Source: Hyphomicrobiales bacterium (lineage in GTDB: Bacteria > Pseudomonadota > Alphaproteobacteria > Rhizobiales > Beijerinckiaceae). From it: a DNA stretch of 44,506 bases. Shown here piece by piece: positions 8,280 to 16,611 of the stretch. A model generated the notes under the pieces. That model was not told the origin of the DNA, did no database searches, and saw only the letters and a program-made list of their open reading frames with translations. Where the stretch lies: the NCBI GenBank assembly GCA_003963405.1, contig RXIY01000057.1, positions 1 to 44,506 of the forward strand, in the 5' to 3' direction. The number at the start of each line of letters is the position of its first letter. The first letter of the stretch is position 1. The position numbers and the translations under genes were made by a program.

Positions 8280-8768
8280 ATGACCGACACCAATGGAAAC
8301 GGCGCCCACGCCGAGGCGGGCGGCGCGCCGGCGCTCAATGCGCTCGTGCAATATCTTAAGGACTTTTCCTTCGAGAATCCGCACGCCCCGAATTCGCTCG
8401 GGCCGCAGCAGAAGGCGCCCGACATTTCCATTCAGGTCAACGTCAACGCCAAGCAGCTCGCGCCGACCGATTTCGAAGTGTCGCTGACGCTCGACGCCAA
8501 GGCGGGCGAGGGGCAGGGCCTCCTCTTCAAGCTCGATCTCGAATATGGCGGCGTCTTCCGCCTGATCAACATTCCCCAGGAGCAGGTCCATCCGATCGTC
8601 ATGATCGAATGCCCGCGCCTGCTCTTCCCGTTCGTGCGCCAGATCGTGGCGGATGCGACGCGCAACGGCGGCTTCCCGCCCCTCTACATCGACCCGATCG
8701 ATTTCGTCGCGCTCTATCAGCAGAAGGCCGCCGAAGCCGCCGGCCAGGCGCCCATCGCCCAGGCGTAA
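8280..8768 (+). CDS. secB: Protein-export chaperone SecB
   Basis: SecB is a 162-residue cytosolic tetrameric chaperone that keeps preproteins unfolded and hands them to SecA. Recognisable stretches are [20 protein letters not shown] (residues about 18-37), the beta-sheet core QVNVNAKQL and [16 protein letters not shown], and the conserved [34 protein letters not shown] near 110-145. The length is normal. The ATG at 8280 follows GCTGGAGATCCCAATA. It converges on dnaQ with a 12-base gap. Its place beside dnaQ and the Tim44-like gene is the usual alphaproteobacterial ori-proximal order. Confidence 0.97.
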   Translation: MTDTNGNGAHAEAGGAPALNALVQYLKDFSFENPHAPNSLGPQQKAPDISIQVNVNAKQLAPTDFEVSLTLDAKAGEGQGLLFKLDLEYGGVFRLINIPQEQVHPIVMIECPRLLFPFVRQIVADATRNGGFPPLYIDPIDFVALYQQKAAEAAGQAPIAQA

Positions 8769-8780
8769 CGCCGTAAGACT

Positions 8781-9506
8781 CTAGGCGGCGGTGGGCGACT
8801 GCTCGCCGCTGTCCTGTATCTGGGGCAGATATTTGTCCCACAGGGGCGCCTTGCCGAGCGCGGCGACGAAGGCGCGATGCGCCGCGTCCTCCTCGGCCGT
8901 CAGCCGGCTGTCGAGCGGCGCCGGACGCGCGCGGAGCAGATCGTTGCGCTCTGCGCGGCGCGTGACGCCCACGCTCGAAAGCGACAGCGCCGCCTGCCGT
9001 CCCCCACGCAATTCGGCATAGACTTCCGCCAGAAGCCCCGCGTCGAGCAAGGCGCCATGCTTCTCGCGGCGCGAGAGATCGACGCCGTAACGCTGGCAGA
9101 GGGCGTCGAGCGAGGCCGGGCTGCCCGGATGGAGCCGGCGCGCCATGGCGAGCGTGTCGACGATGCGCGCGGGCGCGAGCGGCGGCAGCTTCTGCATTGC
9201 GAATTCGGCGTTGAGGAAGCGCACGTCGAATTCGGCGTTGTGGGCGACGAGCGGGCTGTCCTCGATGAACGCGACGAACTCCGCCACGATCTCGCGAAAC
9301 TTCCTGTGGCCCGCGAGAAACTCCCTCGAGAGGCCGTGAACGCGAAACGCCTCCTCCGGCATGTCGCGCTCGGGATCGATATAGACGTGGAAGACGCGGC
9401 CCGTCGGAATGAGGTTCAATACCTCCACCGCGCCGATTTCGACGACGCGGTGGCCCTGCGCCGGATCGAGACCGGTGGTTTCCGTATCGAAGACAATCTC
9501 GCGCAT
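8781..9506 (-). CDS. dnaQ: DNA polymerase III epsilon subunit (proofreading exonuclease)
   Basis: This 241-residue DEDDh 3'-5' exonuclease proofreads for the replicative polymerase. ExoI is DTETTG at residues 7-12 (Asp7, Glu9), ExoII is HNAEFDVRFLN with its Asp near 94-95, and ExoIII is EKHGALLDA near 153-161 containing the catalytic His and Asp. The C-terminal 50 residues should bind the alpha subunit. The start ATG shares one base with the coaE stop (TGATG), so the two are translationally coupled. The order maf-coaE-dnaQ matches the origin region of Caulobacter, except that aroE is missing between maf and coaE. Confidence 0.96.
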   Translation of the reverse strand: MREIVFDTETTGLDPAQGHRVVEIGAVEVLNLIPTGRVFHVYIDPERDMPEEAFRVHGLSREFLAGHRKFREIVAEFVAFIEDSPLVAHNAEFDVRFLNAEFAMQKLPPLAPARIVDTLAMARRLHPGSPASLDALCQRYGVDLSRREKHGALLDAGLLAEVYAELRGGRQAALSLSSVGVTRRAERNDLLRARPAPLDSRLTAEEDAAHRAFVAALGKAPLWDKYLPQIQDSGEQSPTAA

Positions 9507-10093
9507 CAGGCTCTCGCTTCCAGAATTCTCAAAATTTCTTGCACCTGCGCGCGGGCGGCGTCGAGGCCCTGATCGGTGCGCACCACGAAATCGGCGCGGG
9601 CGCGCTTCTGCGAATCGGGGACCTGCTTGCCGAGAATGGCCGCGAATTTCTCTTCCGTCATGCCGGGGCGGGCCAGAACGCGGGCCTTTTGCACATCTTC
9701 CGGCGCGGACACGACGACGACGACGTCGACGCTTTTCTCGGCCCCCGTCTCGAAGAGCAGCGGCACGTCATAGACGACGACACGCGTGCCCTTTTCTTCC
9801 TGCTCCTTCAAAAAGGCGTCGCGCGCCGCCCAGACCAGCGGATGCACGATGCCCTCCAGCCGCTCTAGCGCCGCCGGATCTCCCAGCACCTTCTCGGCGA
9901 GCCGGCCGCGATCGACCGCGCCATCGACGACGACGCCCGGAAAGGCCGCCTCGATCGGCGCTGCGGCCGCGCCGCGATAGAGCTCGTGGACGATCCGGTC
10001 CGAATCGAGCACGGGCGCGCCCGCCTCGCGGAACATGTCGGCGGTCGTCGATTTGCCCATGCCGATGGAGCCGGTGAGGCCGATCTTCAACAT
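9506..10093 (-). CDS. coaE: Dephospho-CoA kinase
   Basis: This 195-residue enzyme phosphorylates dephospho-CoA at the 3' hydroxyl with ATP, the last step of CoA synthesis. It begins [17 protein letters not shown] with the P-loop GSIGMGKS at residues 8-15. The substrate motif [10 protein letters not shown] is near 30-39, and the lid region [13 protein letters not shown] and [13 protein letters not shown] follow. The ATG at 10093 is the standard start; longer in-frame starts lie inside maf. It follows maf by 4 bases and overlaps dnaQ by one base, giving a tight maf-coaE-dnaQ operon. Confidence 0.96.
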   Translation of the reverse strand: MLKIGLTGSIGMGKSTTADMFREAGAPVLDSDRIVHELYRGAAAAPIEAAFPGVVVDGAVDRGRLAEKVLGDPAALERLEGIVHPLVWAARDAFLKEQEEKGTRVVVYDVPLLFETGAEKSVDVVVVVSAPEDVQKARVLARPGMTEEKFAAILGKQVPDSQKRARADFVVRTDQGLDAARAQVQEILRILEARA

Positions 10094-10097
10094 GGGG

Positions 10098-10736
10098 TTA
10101 CGCGACCAGCGCGCCGAGACGGCGCAGGGCGTCGATGAGCGGCAGGAGCGGCAGGCCCATGATCGTCCAGTGGTCGCCGGCGACATTCTCGAAGAGATGC
10201 GCGCCGAGCCCCTCGACCTGATAGGCGCCGGCGGTGGTCAGCGCCGTCTCTCCCATGGCCGCGAGATAGGCCGCGATGAAAGTCTCGCTCAACGGCCGCA
10301 TATCGAGATCGGCGTGGGCCACCGTCTCATGGACCAGCGCGCCGTCGCGCGCGAGCGCAATGGCCGAATGCAGCCTGTGGCGCCGGCCCGAGAGAAAGCG
10401 CAAAAGCTCCGCGGCCTTCTCCAGCGTCTCCGGCTTGCCGAAGAGGCGGTCGCCGCAGCTTGCGACCTGATCGGCCCCGATGACGAGCCGGCCCGGCGCC
10501 TCGGCGGAGATGGCGAGCGCCTTGGCGCGGGCGAGCGCCGCAGCCACGGCGTCGGCGCCCACATCCCCCAGCGCCTTCTCGATCGCCCGTTCGTCCACTT
10601 CGGCCGGACGCGATTCGAAAGGCAGGCCCGCCTGGGCCAGCACCTGCCGCCGGCCGGCGCTCCTGGAGGCGAGAATCAGCGGCGCGCCGGCGCGCCACAA
10701 GGGAAAGGACGGGTCTTCGCTCACGAAAAGGTTCAT
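10098..10736 (-). CDS. maf: Maf-like nucleoside triphosphate pyrophosphatase
   Basis: This 212-residue Maf/HAM1-fold protein hydrolyses non-canonical or pyrimidine nucleotides to monophosphates. Visible are [18 protein letters not shown] near residues 20-37 (the Maf SxSxxR loop), EVDERAI, the metal/base motif [12 protein letters not shown] near 95-105, and a C-terminal [29 protein letters not shown]. The ATG at 10736 is the only sensible start, though the ribosome site is poor. A DnaA-box-like TCATCCACA overlaps the start codon. It heads the maf-coaE-dnaQ operon and its promoter would lie inside the candidate oriC. Confidence 0.93.
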   Translation of the reverse strand: MNLFVSEDPSFPLWRAGAPLILASRSAGRRQVLAQAGLPFESRPAEVDERAIEKALGDVGADAVAAALARAKALAISAEAPGRLVIGADQVASCGDRLFGKPETLEKAAELLRFLSGRRHRLHSAIALARDGALVHETVAHADLDMRPLSETFIAAYLAAMGETALTTAGAYQVEGLGAHLFENVAGDHWTIMGLPLLPLIDALRRLGALVA

Positions 10737-11133
10737 CCACAGCCGGGCGGGACAGATCTGAACAGCGGGGACGACGGACGCCTTCCGGCGCGGGCGCTGT
10801 CGACAGCTGGGCATATCCCCCGCCGGCTTTCAACAGGCAAGCGGTCGTCGGGAACGCGGCGGTGAATCCGCTGCTCAAGACTCATACACAGGAAGGCGCT
10901 GTTTCTTCCCCAGCCATGGAGCCCCGCAAGATGTTGAAGAGAATGCACTTTCTTCACTATCTCCGCTCTCCGGCGAAGGCCCGCCGGATTCGTCCCGGAC
11001 GGATCAGGCTGTGGGAAAAAAGTTAACGAAAATTAACCACTGCGTCGCACTGGTTAAGAAAAAGTAAATCAATCCTTTTTTAAAGGATTTTAGTTTTTTG
11101 CGCTTTCAGGCTACCCAGAGGCGAGCTTGCGGC
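10737..11133. other. Candidate chromosomal replication origin (oriC)
   Basis: I see no gene in this roughly 400-base gap between maf and hemE. In Caulobacter the origin (Cori) lies next to hemE, on the same side as maf. Its right half is far richer in A+T than the rest of the window. Candidate elements are: a DnaA-box-like TCATCCACA (10733-10741, one mismatch) and weaker ones at 10882-10890, 11010-11018 (minus) and 11033-11041; three GANTC methylation sites (10864, 10879, 10987); CtrA-like TTAA pairs (11023-11036 with a 6-base spacer, 11054-11068 TTAA-N7-TAAA); an IHF-like AATCAATCCTTTT (11067-11079); and an AT-rich palindrome at 11071-11089 that could serve as an unwinding element. GC skew and mapping of replication starts would decide. 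Confidence 0.6.
11071..11089. repeat. AT-rich inverted repeat upstream of hemE
   Basis: AATCCTTT (11071-11078) and AAAGGATT (11082-11089) are perfect 8-base arms around TTT, followed by TAGTTTTTTG. It may be a weak hairpin or part of the origin unwinding region. It overlaps the end of an IHF-like site. Confidence 0.4.
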
Positions 11134-12195
11134 ATGGGCCCGGGCAAGGCGGGGAGGTTTTTGGCTTTGAGCGATGAAAAGCGCCTGATTTCGGCCCTGC
11201 GCGGCGTGGCGCAGGACATTCCGCCATTGTGGCTCATGCGCCAGGCCGGACGCTACCTGCCGGAATATCGGGCGCTCCGGACTCAGGCGAAAAGCTTCCT
11301 CGACTTCTGCTACACGCCGGCCATGGCGGCGGAAGTCACGCTCCAGCCGATCCGGCGCTTCCACTTCGACGCCGCGATCCTGTTCTCGGACATTCTGGTC
11401 GTCCCCGACGCCATGGGGCAGGCGGTCTCCTTCGAGACCGGCGAGGGCCCGCGTCTGGCGCCGATCGAGACCCCGGAGGGCGTGGCCCGGCTCGGGGCCT
11501 TCGACGCCGAGAAGCTCTCGCCAGTCTTCGAGACCATCGACCGGGTGAAATCGCAATTGCCGTCCGACGTGGCGCTGATCGGCTTTTGCGGCGCGCCCTG
11601 GACGGTCGCGAGCTATATGATCGCCGGCAAAGGCACGCCGGATCAGGCGCCCGCCCGCCTCTTCGCCTTCCGCCACCCCGACGCCTTCCAGCAGTTGATC
11701 GACCGGCTGGTCGAGGCCTCGGTCGCGTATCTCATCCGCCAGATCGACGCCGGCGTGGAAGCGGTGCAGATTTTCGATAGCTGGGCGGGTGTTCTGCCGG
11801 CCAATGAATTCGAGGCCTGGTGCGCCCGGCCCATCGCCCGCATGGTCGCGGAGCTGAAAGCAAAGCGTCCGGCGACGCCGGTCATCGCCTTCGTGCGCGG
11901 GGCGGACGCGCAATTGCCGGGGCTGACACGCCGGCTCGGCGCCGCGGGCTATGGCCTCGACACCGCGCTCGATCCCAAATGGGCCGTCGCGGAGACCGCG
12001 AAGGACATCTGCCTGCAAGGCAATCTCGACCCGCTGGCGCTGATCGCCGGCGGCGCGGCGCTCGACCGGGAGATCGACACGATCCTCGACGCCTTCCGGG
12101 GCCGCCCGCATATCTTCAACCTCGGTCATGGCATCCTGCCGCAGACGCCCATCGAGCATGTCGAGCGCCTGGTCGCCAGGGTGAGACGCGGCTAA
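11134..12195 (+). CDS. hemE: Uroporphyrinogen decarboxylase
   Basis: HemE removes the four acetate carboxyls of uroporphyrinogen III to give coproporphyrinogen III in heme synthesis. The N-terminal signature PPLWLMRQAGRYLPEYRALR, the second motif GFCGAPWTVASYMI, and QIFDSWAGVLP are present. The ATG at 11134 gives 353 residues. A TTG at 11167 has a much stronger GGGGAGG ribosome site nine bases upstream and gives 342 residues, closer to the family norm, so it may be the true start. hemJ and rho follow. Its upstream region is the candidate origin, as in Caulobacter, where hemE transcription lies within Cori. Confidence 0.95.
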   Translation: MGPGKAGRFLALSDEKRLISALRGVAQDIPPLWLMRQAGRYLPEYRALRTQAKSFLDFCYTPAMAAEVTLQPIRRFHFDAAILFSDILVVPDAMGQAVSFETGEGPRLAPIETPEGVARLGAFDAEKLSPVFETIDRVKSQLPSDVALIGFCGAPWTVASYMIAGKGTPDQAPARLFAFRHPDAFQQLIDRLVEASVAYLIRQIDAGVEAVQIFDSWAGVLPANEFEAWCARPIARMVAELKAKRPATPVIAFVRGADAQLPGLTRRLGAAGYGLDTALDPKWAVAETAKDICLQGNLDPLALIAGGAALDREIDTILDAFRGRPHIFNLGHGILPQTPIEHVERLVARVRRG

Positions 12196-12222
12196 ATAAT
12201 TCGAACCTTTGGCGTGACCGTT

Positions 12223-12245
12223 CCTCTCCCCCTTGCGGGGAGGGG
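12223..12245. repeat. GC-rich hairpin between hemE and hemJ
   Basis: CCTCTCCCC (12223-12231) can pair with GGGGAGGGG (12237-12245) around CTTGC, with one G-U pair. There is no U-run, so it is not a convincing terminator. Similar CTCCCCCTTGCGGGGAG elements are widespread in Rhizobiales intergenic DNA, so it may be a dispersed repeat. Confidence 0.4.
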
Positions 12246-12313
12246 CCGGGGATGGCGGCCGACGACCCCGGTCGCGACGCCACGGCGCAGGCGGGTTCCG
12301 CGCAGGAGCAAGA

Positions 12314-12733
12314 ATGTATCTCTGGATCAAGGCCTTGCATGTCGTCGCCATCATCAGCTGGATGGCGGGGCTGCTCTATCTGCCGCGTCTCTTCGTCTAT
12401 CATGCGGAGACCGGGCCCGGCCCGCAGTCGGAAACCTTCAAGATCATGGAGCGGCGGCTCTACCGCTACATCATGACCCCGGCGATGGTCGTCGCCTGGC
12501 TCACGGGACTGTATATGGCGGCGGACAGCGGGGCCTTCGCGCAGGGCTGGTTTCACGCGAAGGCGGCCCTCGTGCTGCCGCTCACGGCCGCGCATTTCTA
12601 CGACCGGGCGCTGCTGGCTCGCTTCGCGGCCGACGCAAATCCCCATTCTCCCCGATTCTTCCGCATCATCAACGAGGTTCCGACCGTGCTGATGATCGGG
12701 ATCGTCGTCATGGTCATCGTAAAGCCCTTTTGA
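12314..12733 (+). CDS. hemJ: Protoporphyrinogen IX oxidase, HemJ type
   Basis: HemJ is a 139-residue inner-membrane protein that oxidises protoporphyrinogen IX to protoporphyrin IX. It begins MYLWIKALHVVAIISWMAGLLYLPRLFVYH with the conserved His9. It continues with YRYIMTPAMVVAWLTG, WFHAKAALVL with the conserved lysine, and a final helix VPTVLMIGIVVMVIVKPF; four transmembrane helices are predicted by eye. The start ATG at 12314 follows GCAGGAGCAAGA, a good ribosome site; a longer in-frame reading from 12233 is arginine-rich and unlikely. It lies between hemE and rho as in other alphaproteobacterial origin regions. Confidence 0.92.
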   Translation: MYLWIKALHVVAIISWMAGLLYLPRLFVYHAETGPGPQSETFKIMERRLYRYIMTPAMVVAWLTGLYMAADSGAFAQGWFHAKAALVLPLTAAHFYDRALLARFAADANPHSPRFFRIINEVPTVLMIGIVVMVIVKPF

Positions 12734-12842
12734 CAGCGCCTGCGAGCGCGCTTGCGCCGCGCGTAAAAAAGCTTTATGAGATAAATCCTCACCTCTGGCA
12801 GACAGTCGAAGCTCGACCGCCGACTTATCGTTCCGGCGCGCG

Positions 12843-12892
12843 GAATTTCCTTCCCGTTCCCCTGCCCGCTCTCCGAACGCTCGTCTCTCTTG
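12843..12892 (+). promoter_or_regulatory. C-rich, G-poor rho leader (possible rut site)
   Basis: The last 60 bases before rho are rich in C and T and poor in G (TTTCCTTCCCGTTCCCCTGC and onward). Rho loads on such unstructured C-rich RNA, and rho autoregulates itself in other bacteria through leader termination. This is inference from base composition. Confidence 0.35.
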
Positions 12893-12901
12893 AAGGCCCA
12901 C

Positions 12902-14170
<1,269 letters not shown>

Positions 14171-14215
14171 TAGAGCCGCTCTCATTGGGCTTTTAGGGGA
14201 AGCTCGGGAGGCCGG

Positions 14216-15193
14216 ATGTTTGCTGATTTCGCCAATATCTGGACTCCCGTCTGCCTTTCCCGCGATCTGAGGCCCGGCAAGCCCCTCGCGCGCCGCATCG
14301 CCGGGGAGCGCGTCGTCTTCTTCCGCGACGCTGCCGGGAAAGCCTGCGCGCTCATCGACCGCTGCCCGCATCGCGGCGTGACGCTGTCGCTCGGCCGGGT
14401 GGTGAAGGGCGAACTCGAATGCCCCTTTCACGGATGGCGCTTCGATGGCGAGGGGCGCAATTGCGGCGTGCCCTGGAACCCTGATGCGAAGCGCGAACAT
14501 CTCGGCGCCTGCGCCCTGCCCGTGCGCGAGATCGCCGGGCTTCTGTGGCTCCATACCGGCTTCGCGCCGCAGGCCGGCCCCCTGGTCTCCGAGACGCTCC
14601 TTGCGCCAGACATTGCCCTTTGCGCCCAGTCGGTCGTGTGGAACGCCCATTGGACGCGGGTGATGGAGAACATGCTCGACATGCCGCATCTGCCCTTCGT
14701 CCACCGCCGGACGATCGGCAAGGGCCTGAGCCGGCTGGTCGAGGGCGGCCGCCGCATGGATATTGATCTCGAAGAGCGACCCTATGGGGCGCATATGACG
14801 AACAGAATCGACGGCGTCGCGCGGCCGGGCGCGCTGGACTACCGCTTTCCCAACATCATGGAGCTGTCGATCGACCCGCCCGGCCGACTCCTGCGCCTCA
14901 TGGTCGCCTGCATTCCGGAAGATGAGGGCGCGACGCGGCTCCTGCTGCTGACGATCCGCAATTTCGCCCGCTCGACCCTGCTCGATCCGGTTTTTCGTCT
15001 CATGAACGGCCGGATCGCGGGGGAGGATCGCCGGATCGTCGAATCCTCCTCGCCCGGCGAAGTCCCGCCGCCCGGTGAAGAAAAGTCGGTCAGGACGGAT
15101 GCGCCGACGCTCGCCTTCCGGCGCATCTATCGCGAGACGCTCCGCGGCAGTTCGGCGCGCCGTCCGGATGGCGTCGACAGGCTCCCGGCTTGA
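14216..15193 (+). CDS. Rieske-type [2Fe-2S] oxygenase
   Basis: This is a 325-residue Rieske non-heme iron oxygenase alpha-subunit-like protein (COG4638). The Rieske cluster ligands are Cys50, His52, Cys69 and His72 in CPHRG and CPFHGW. The mononuclear iron site is NMLDMPHLPFVH with Asp155, His158 and His163 (D-x2-H-x4-H). It is shorter than dioxygenase alpha subunits and looks more like single-component demethylases and desaturases that act on large hydrophobic or aromatic substrates; the substrate is unknown. The ribosome site GGGAGG is 4 bases before the ATG. There is no reductase or ferredoxin gene beside it. It interrupts the usual rho-mnmE adjacency and its stop is 3 bases before the mnmE ATG. 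Confidence 0.88.
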   Translation: MFADFANIWTPVCLSRDLRPGKPLARRIAGERVVFFRDAAGKACALIDRCPHRGVTLSLGRVVKGELECPFHGWRFDGEGRNCGVPWNPDAKREHLGACALPVREIAGLLWLHTGFAPQAGPLVSETLLAPDIALCAQSVVWNAHWTRVMENMLDMPHLPFVHRRTIGKGLSRLVEGGRRMDIDLEERPYGAHMTNRIDGVARPGALDYRFPNIMELSIDPPGRLLRLMVACIPEDEGATRLLLLTIRNFARSTLLDPVFRLMNGRIAGEDRRIVESSSPGEVPPPGEEKSVRTDAPTLAFRRIYRETLRGSSARRPDGVDRLPA

Positions 15194-15195
15194 CC

Positions 15196-16548
15196 ATGGA
15201 AACGATCTTTGCCCTCGGCACCGGCGCGGGCCGCGCCGCCATCGCGGTGATCAGACTCTCGGGTCCTCACGTGGCCGGGCTTCTTCTGGATCTGACCGGC
15301 GCGACGGGCGCCCCCCGCCTTGCCCGTTTTGTCACCTTGCGTGACCCCGAGAGTGGCGAGGCGCTCGATCAGGGCCTCGCTCTGTTTTTCCCTGCGCCCC
15401 ACTCCGCGACGGGCGACGATTACGCTGAATTGCATATTCACGGCGGCCGCGCCGTGATCGACGGCCTCCTGAAGACCCTTTCGCGCCGCCCCGGCCTGCG
15501 TCCGGCGGCGCCGGGCGAATTTGCGCGGCGCGGCTTTGCGAATGGCAAGCTCGATCTCTCCCAGGCGGAGGCGCTGGCCGATCTCATCGACGCGGAGACC
15601 GAAGGACAGCGGCGTCAGGCGCTGCGCATCGCGGGCGGGGCCTTGCGGCGGCAGATCGAAGGCTGGCGGGCGGCGCTCATCGACGCCTCCGCGCTCATCG
15701 AAGCCGAACTCGATTTCAGCGACGAGGCGGATGTCGGAGCCTTCGACCGGGAGGACTTGCGGCGGCGGCTCGACCCTTTGCGCGCTGCGATGCAGGCGGC
15801 GCTTGCCGAGGCGCCGGCCTCGGAGCGGATGCGCGAAGGCTTTCTGGTCATGCTTCTTGGGAAGCCCAACGCCGGAAAGTCGACCCTGCTCAACGCCCTC
15901 GCCCAGCGCGATCTGGCCATCGTTTCCCCGACCCCCGGCACCACCCGAGACATGATCGAGGCCCATCTCGATCTCGACGGCCTTCCCGTCACCTTTGTGG
16001 ATACAGCCGGCCTGCGAGAGGCCGCCGATGAAATCGAGCGGATTGGCGTCGACCGCGTGCTTCGGCGCGTCGAGACCGCCGATCTGGTTCTGTGGCTTTC
16101 TCCTGGCGGCGAGGCGGCGCCCGAACAGGTCCCGGTCGGAGCCGAGGTCCTCAAGGTCGCGGGTAAGGTCGATCTACTCCCTGCCCCTAAGGGCTGGCTC
16201 GGGGTTTCGGCGAAAAGCGGCGCGGGATTGGAGCCGCTTCTGAGAGAGATCGCCGAGCGGGCCAAGGCGCGGCTGGGCGACGGCGCCTCGGCCTTGCTGA
16301 TCCGTGAACGGCATCGGTCGGCCGTGGCGTCGGCGCTCGAGAGCGTTGATGCTGCCCTTTCCAGCGAAAAAGACATGAGAGGCGAAAAAGACCTGGGAGG
16401 TGAAAAAGACCTGGGAGGTGAAAAAGACTTGGAATTTATCGCGGAGGATTTACGTTCCGCAGCGCGGGCGCTGGGGCGCATTGTCGGCGCGGTGGATGTC
16501 GAGCACGTGCTCGACGCCGTGTTTTCCCGTTTCTGTATCGGGAAATAG
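15196..16548 (+). CDS. mnmE: tRNA uridine-5-carboxymethylaminomethyl synthesis GTPase MnmE
   Basis: MnmE acts with MnmG to modify the wobble uridine (cmnm5U34) of certain tRNAs. The 450-residue product has the N-terminal folate domain (METIFALGTGAGRAAIAVIRLSG), the G domain with GKPNAGKST near 221-229 and DTAG, and the C-terminal helical domain ending in CIGK, where the cysteine is conserved. It carries an unusual insertion of four six-residue repeats (SEKDMR, then GEKDLG twice, then GEKDLE) at about residues 390-413, before the usual LEFIAEDLRSAARALGRIVG. The start ATG at 15196 lies just after the Rieske gene stop. Confidence 0.96.
   Translation: METIFALGTGAGRAAIAVIRLSGPHVAGLLLDLTGATGAPRLARFVTLRDPESGEALDQGLALFFPAPHSATGDDYAELHIHGGRAVIDGLLKTLSRRPGLRPAAPGEFARRGFANGKLDLSQAEALADLIDAETEGQRRQALRIAGGALRRQIEGWRAALIDASALIEAELDFSDEADVGAFDREDLRRRLDPLRAAMQAALAEAPASERMREGFLVMLLGKPNAGKSTLLNALAQRDLAIVSPTPGTTRDMIEAHLDLDGLPVTFVDTAGLREAADEIERIGVDRVLRRVETADLVLWLSPGGEAAPEQVPVGAEVLKVAGKVDLLPAPKGWLGVSAKSGAGLEPLLREIAERAKARLGDGASALLIRERHRSAVASALESVDAALSSEKDMRGEKDLGGEKDLGGEKDLEFIAEDLRSAARALGRIVGAVDVEHVLDAVFSRFCIGK
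16363..16434 (+). repeat. 18-bp tandem repeat, four units, in frame in mnmE
   Basis: Units are 16363-16380, 16381-16398, 16399-16416 and 16417-16434, each encoding a hexapeptide of the form G-E-K-D-L-G. The two middle units differ at one base only. The outer ones have drifted. The 18-bp period keeps the reading frame if copy number changes. Confidence 0.9.
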
Positions 16549-16554
16549 ACAGGC

Positions 16555-16570
16555 TGTTTCACGTGAAACA
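16555..16570. other. parS centromere site 1
   Basis: TGTTTCACGTGAAACA, a perfect 16-base palindrome identical to the consensus ParB-binding parS. It lies in the 63-base gap between mnmE and mnmG, about 5.5 kb from the candidate oriC and 2.5 kb before parA. The flanks extend the palindrome to 18 bases (C...G). Confidence 0.95.
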
Positions 16571-16611
16571 GTGAGGCGGTTGGGAATAAGGATCAGCAGG
16601 GGCTGGGGACT

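Noticed and set aside
11023-11036. Perfect CtrA site
   Set aside because: The two TTAA boxes are separated by six bases, not the seven of the consensus, so it is listed only as CtrA-like.
12199-12207. GGTTCGAA-like T-arm motif on the minus strand after hemE
   Set aside because: No pairing acceptor stem, anticodon arm or D-arm nearby, so it is not a tRNA.
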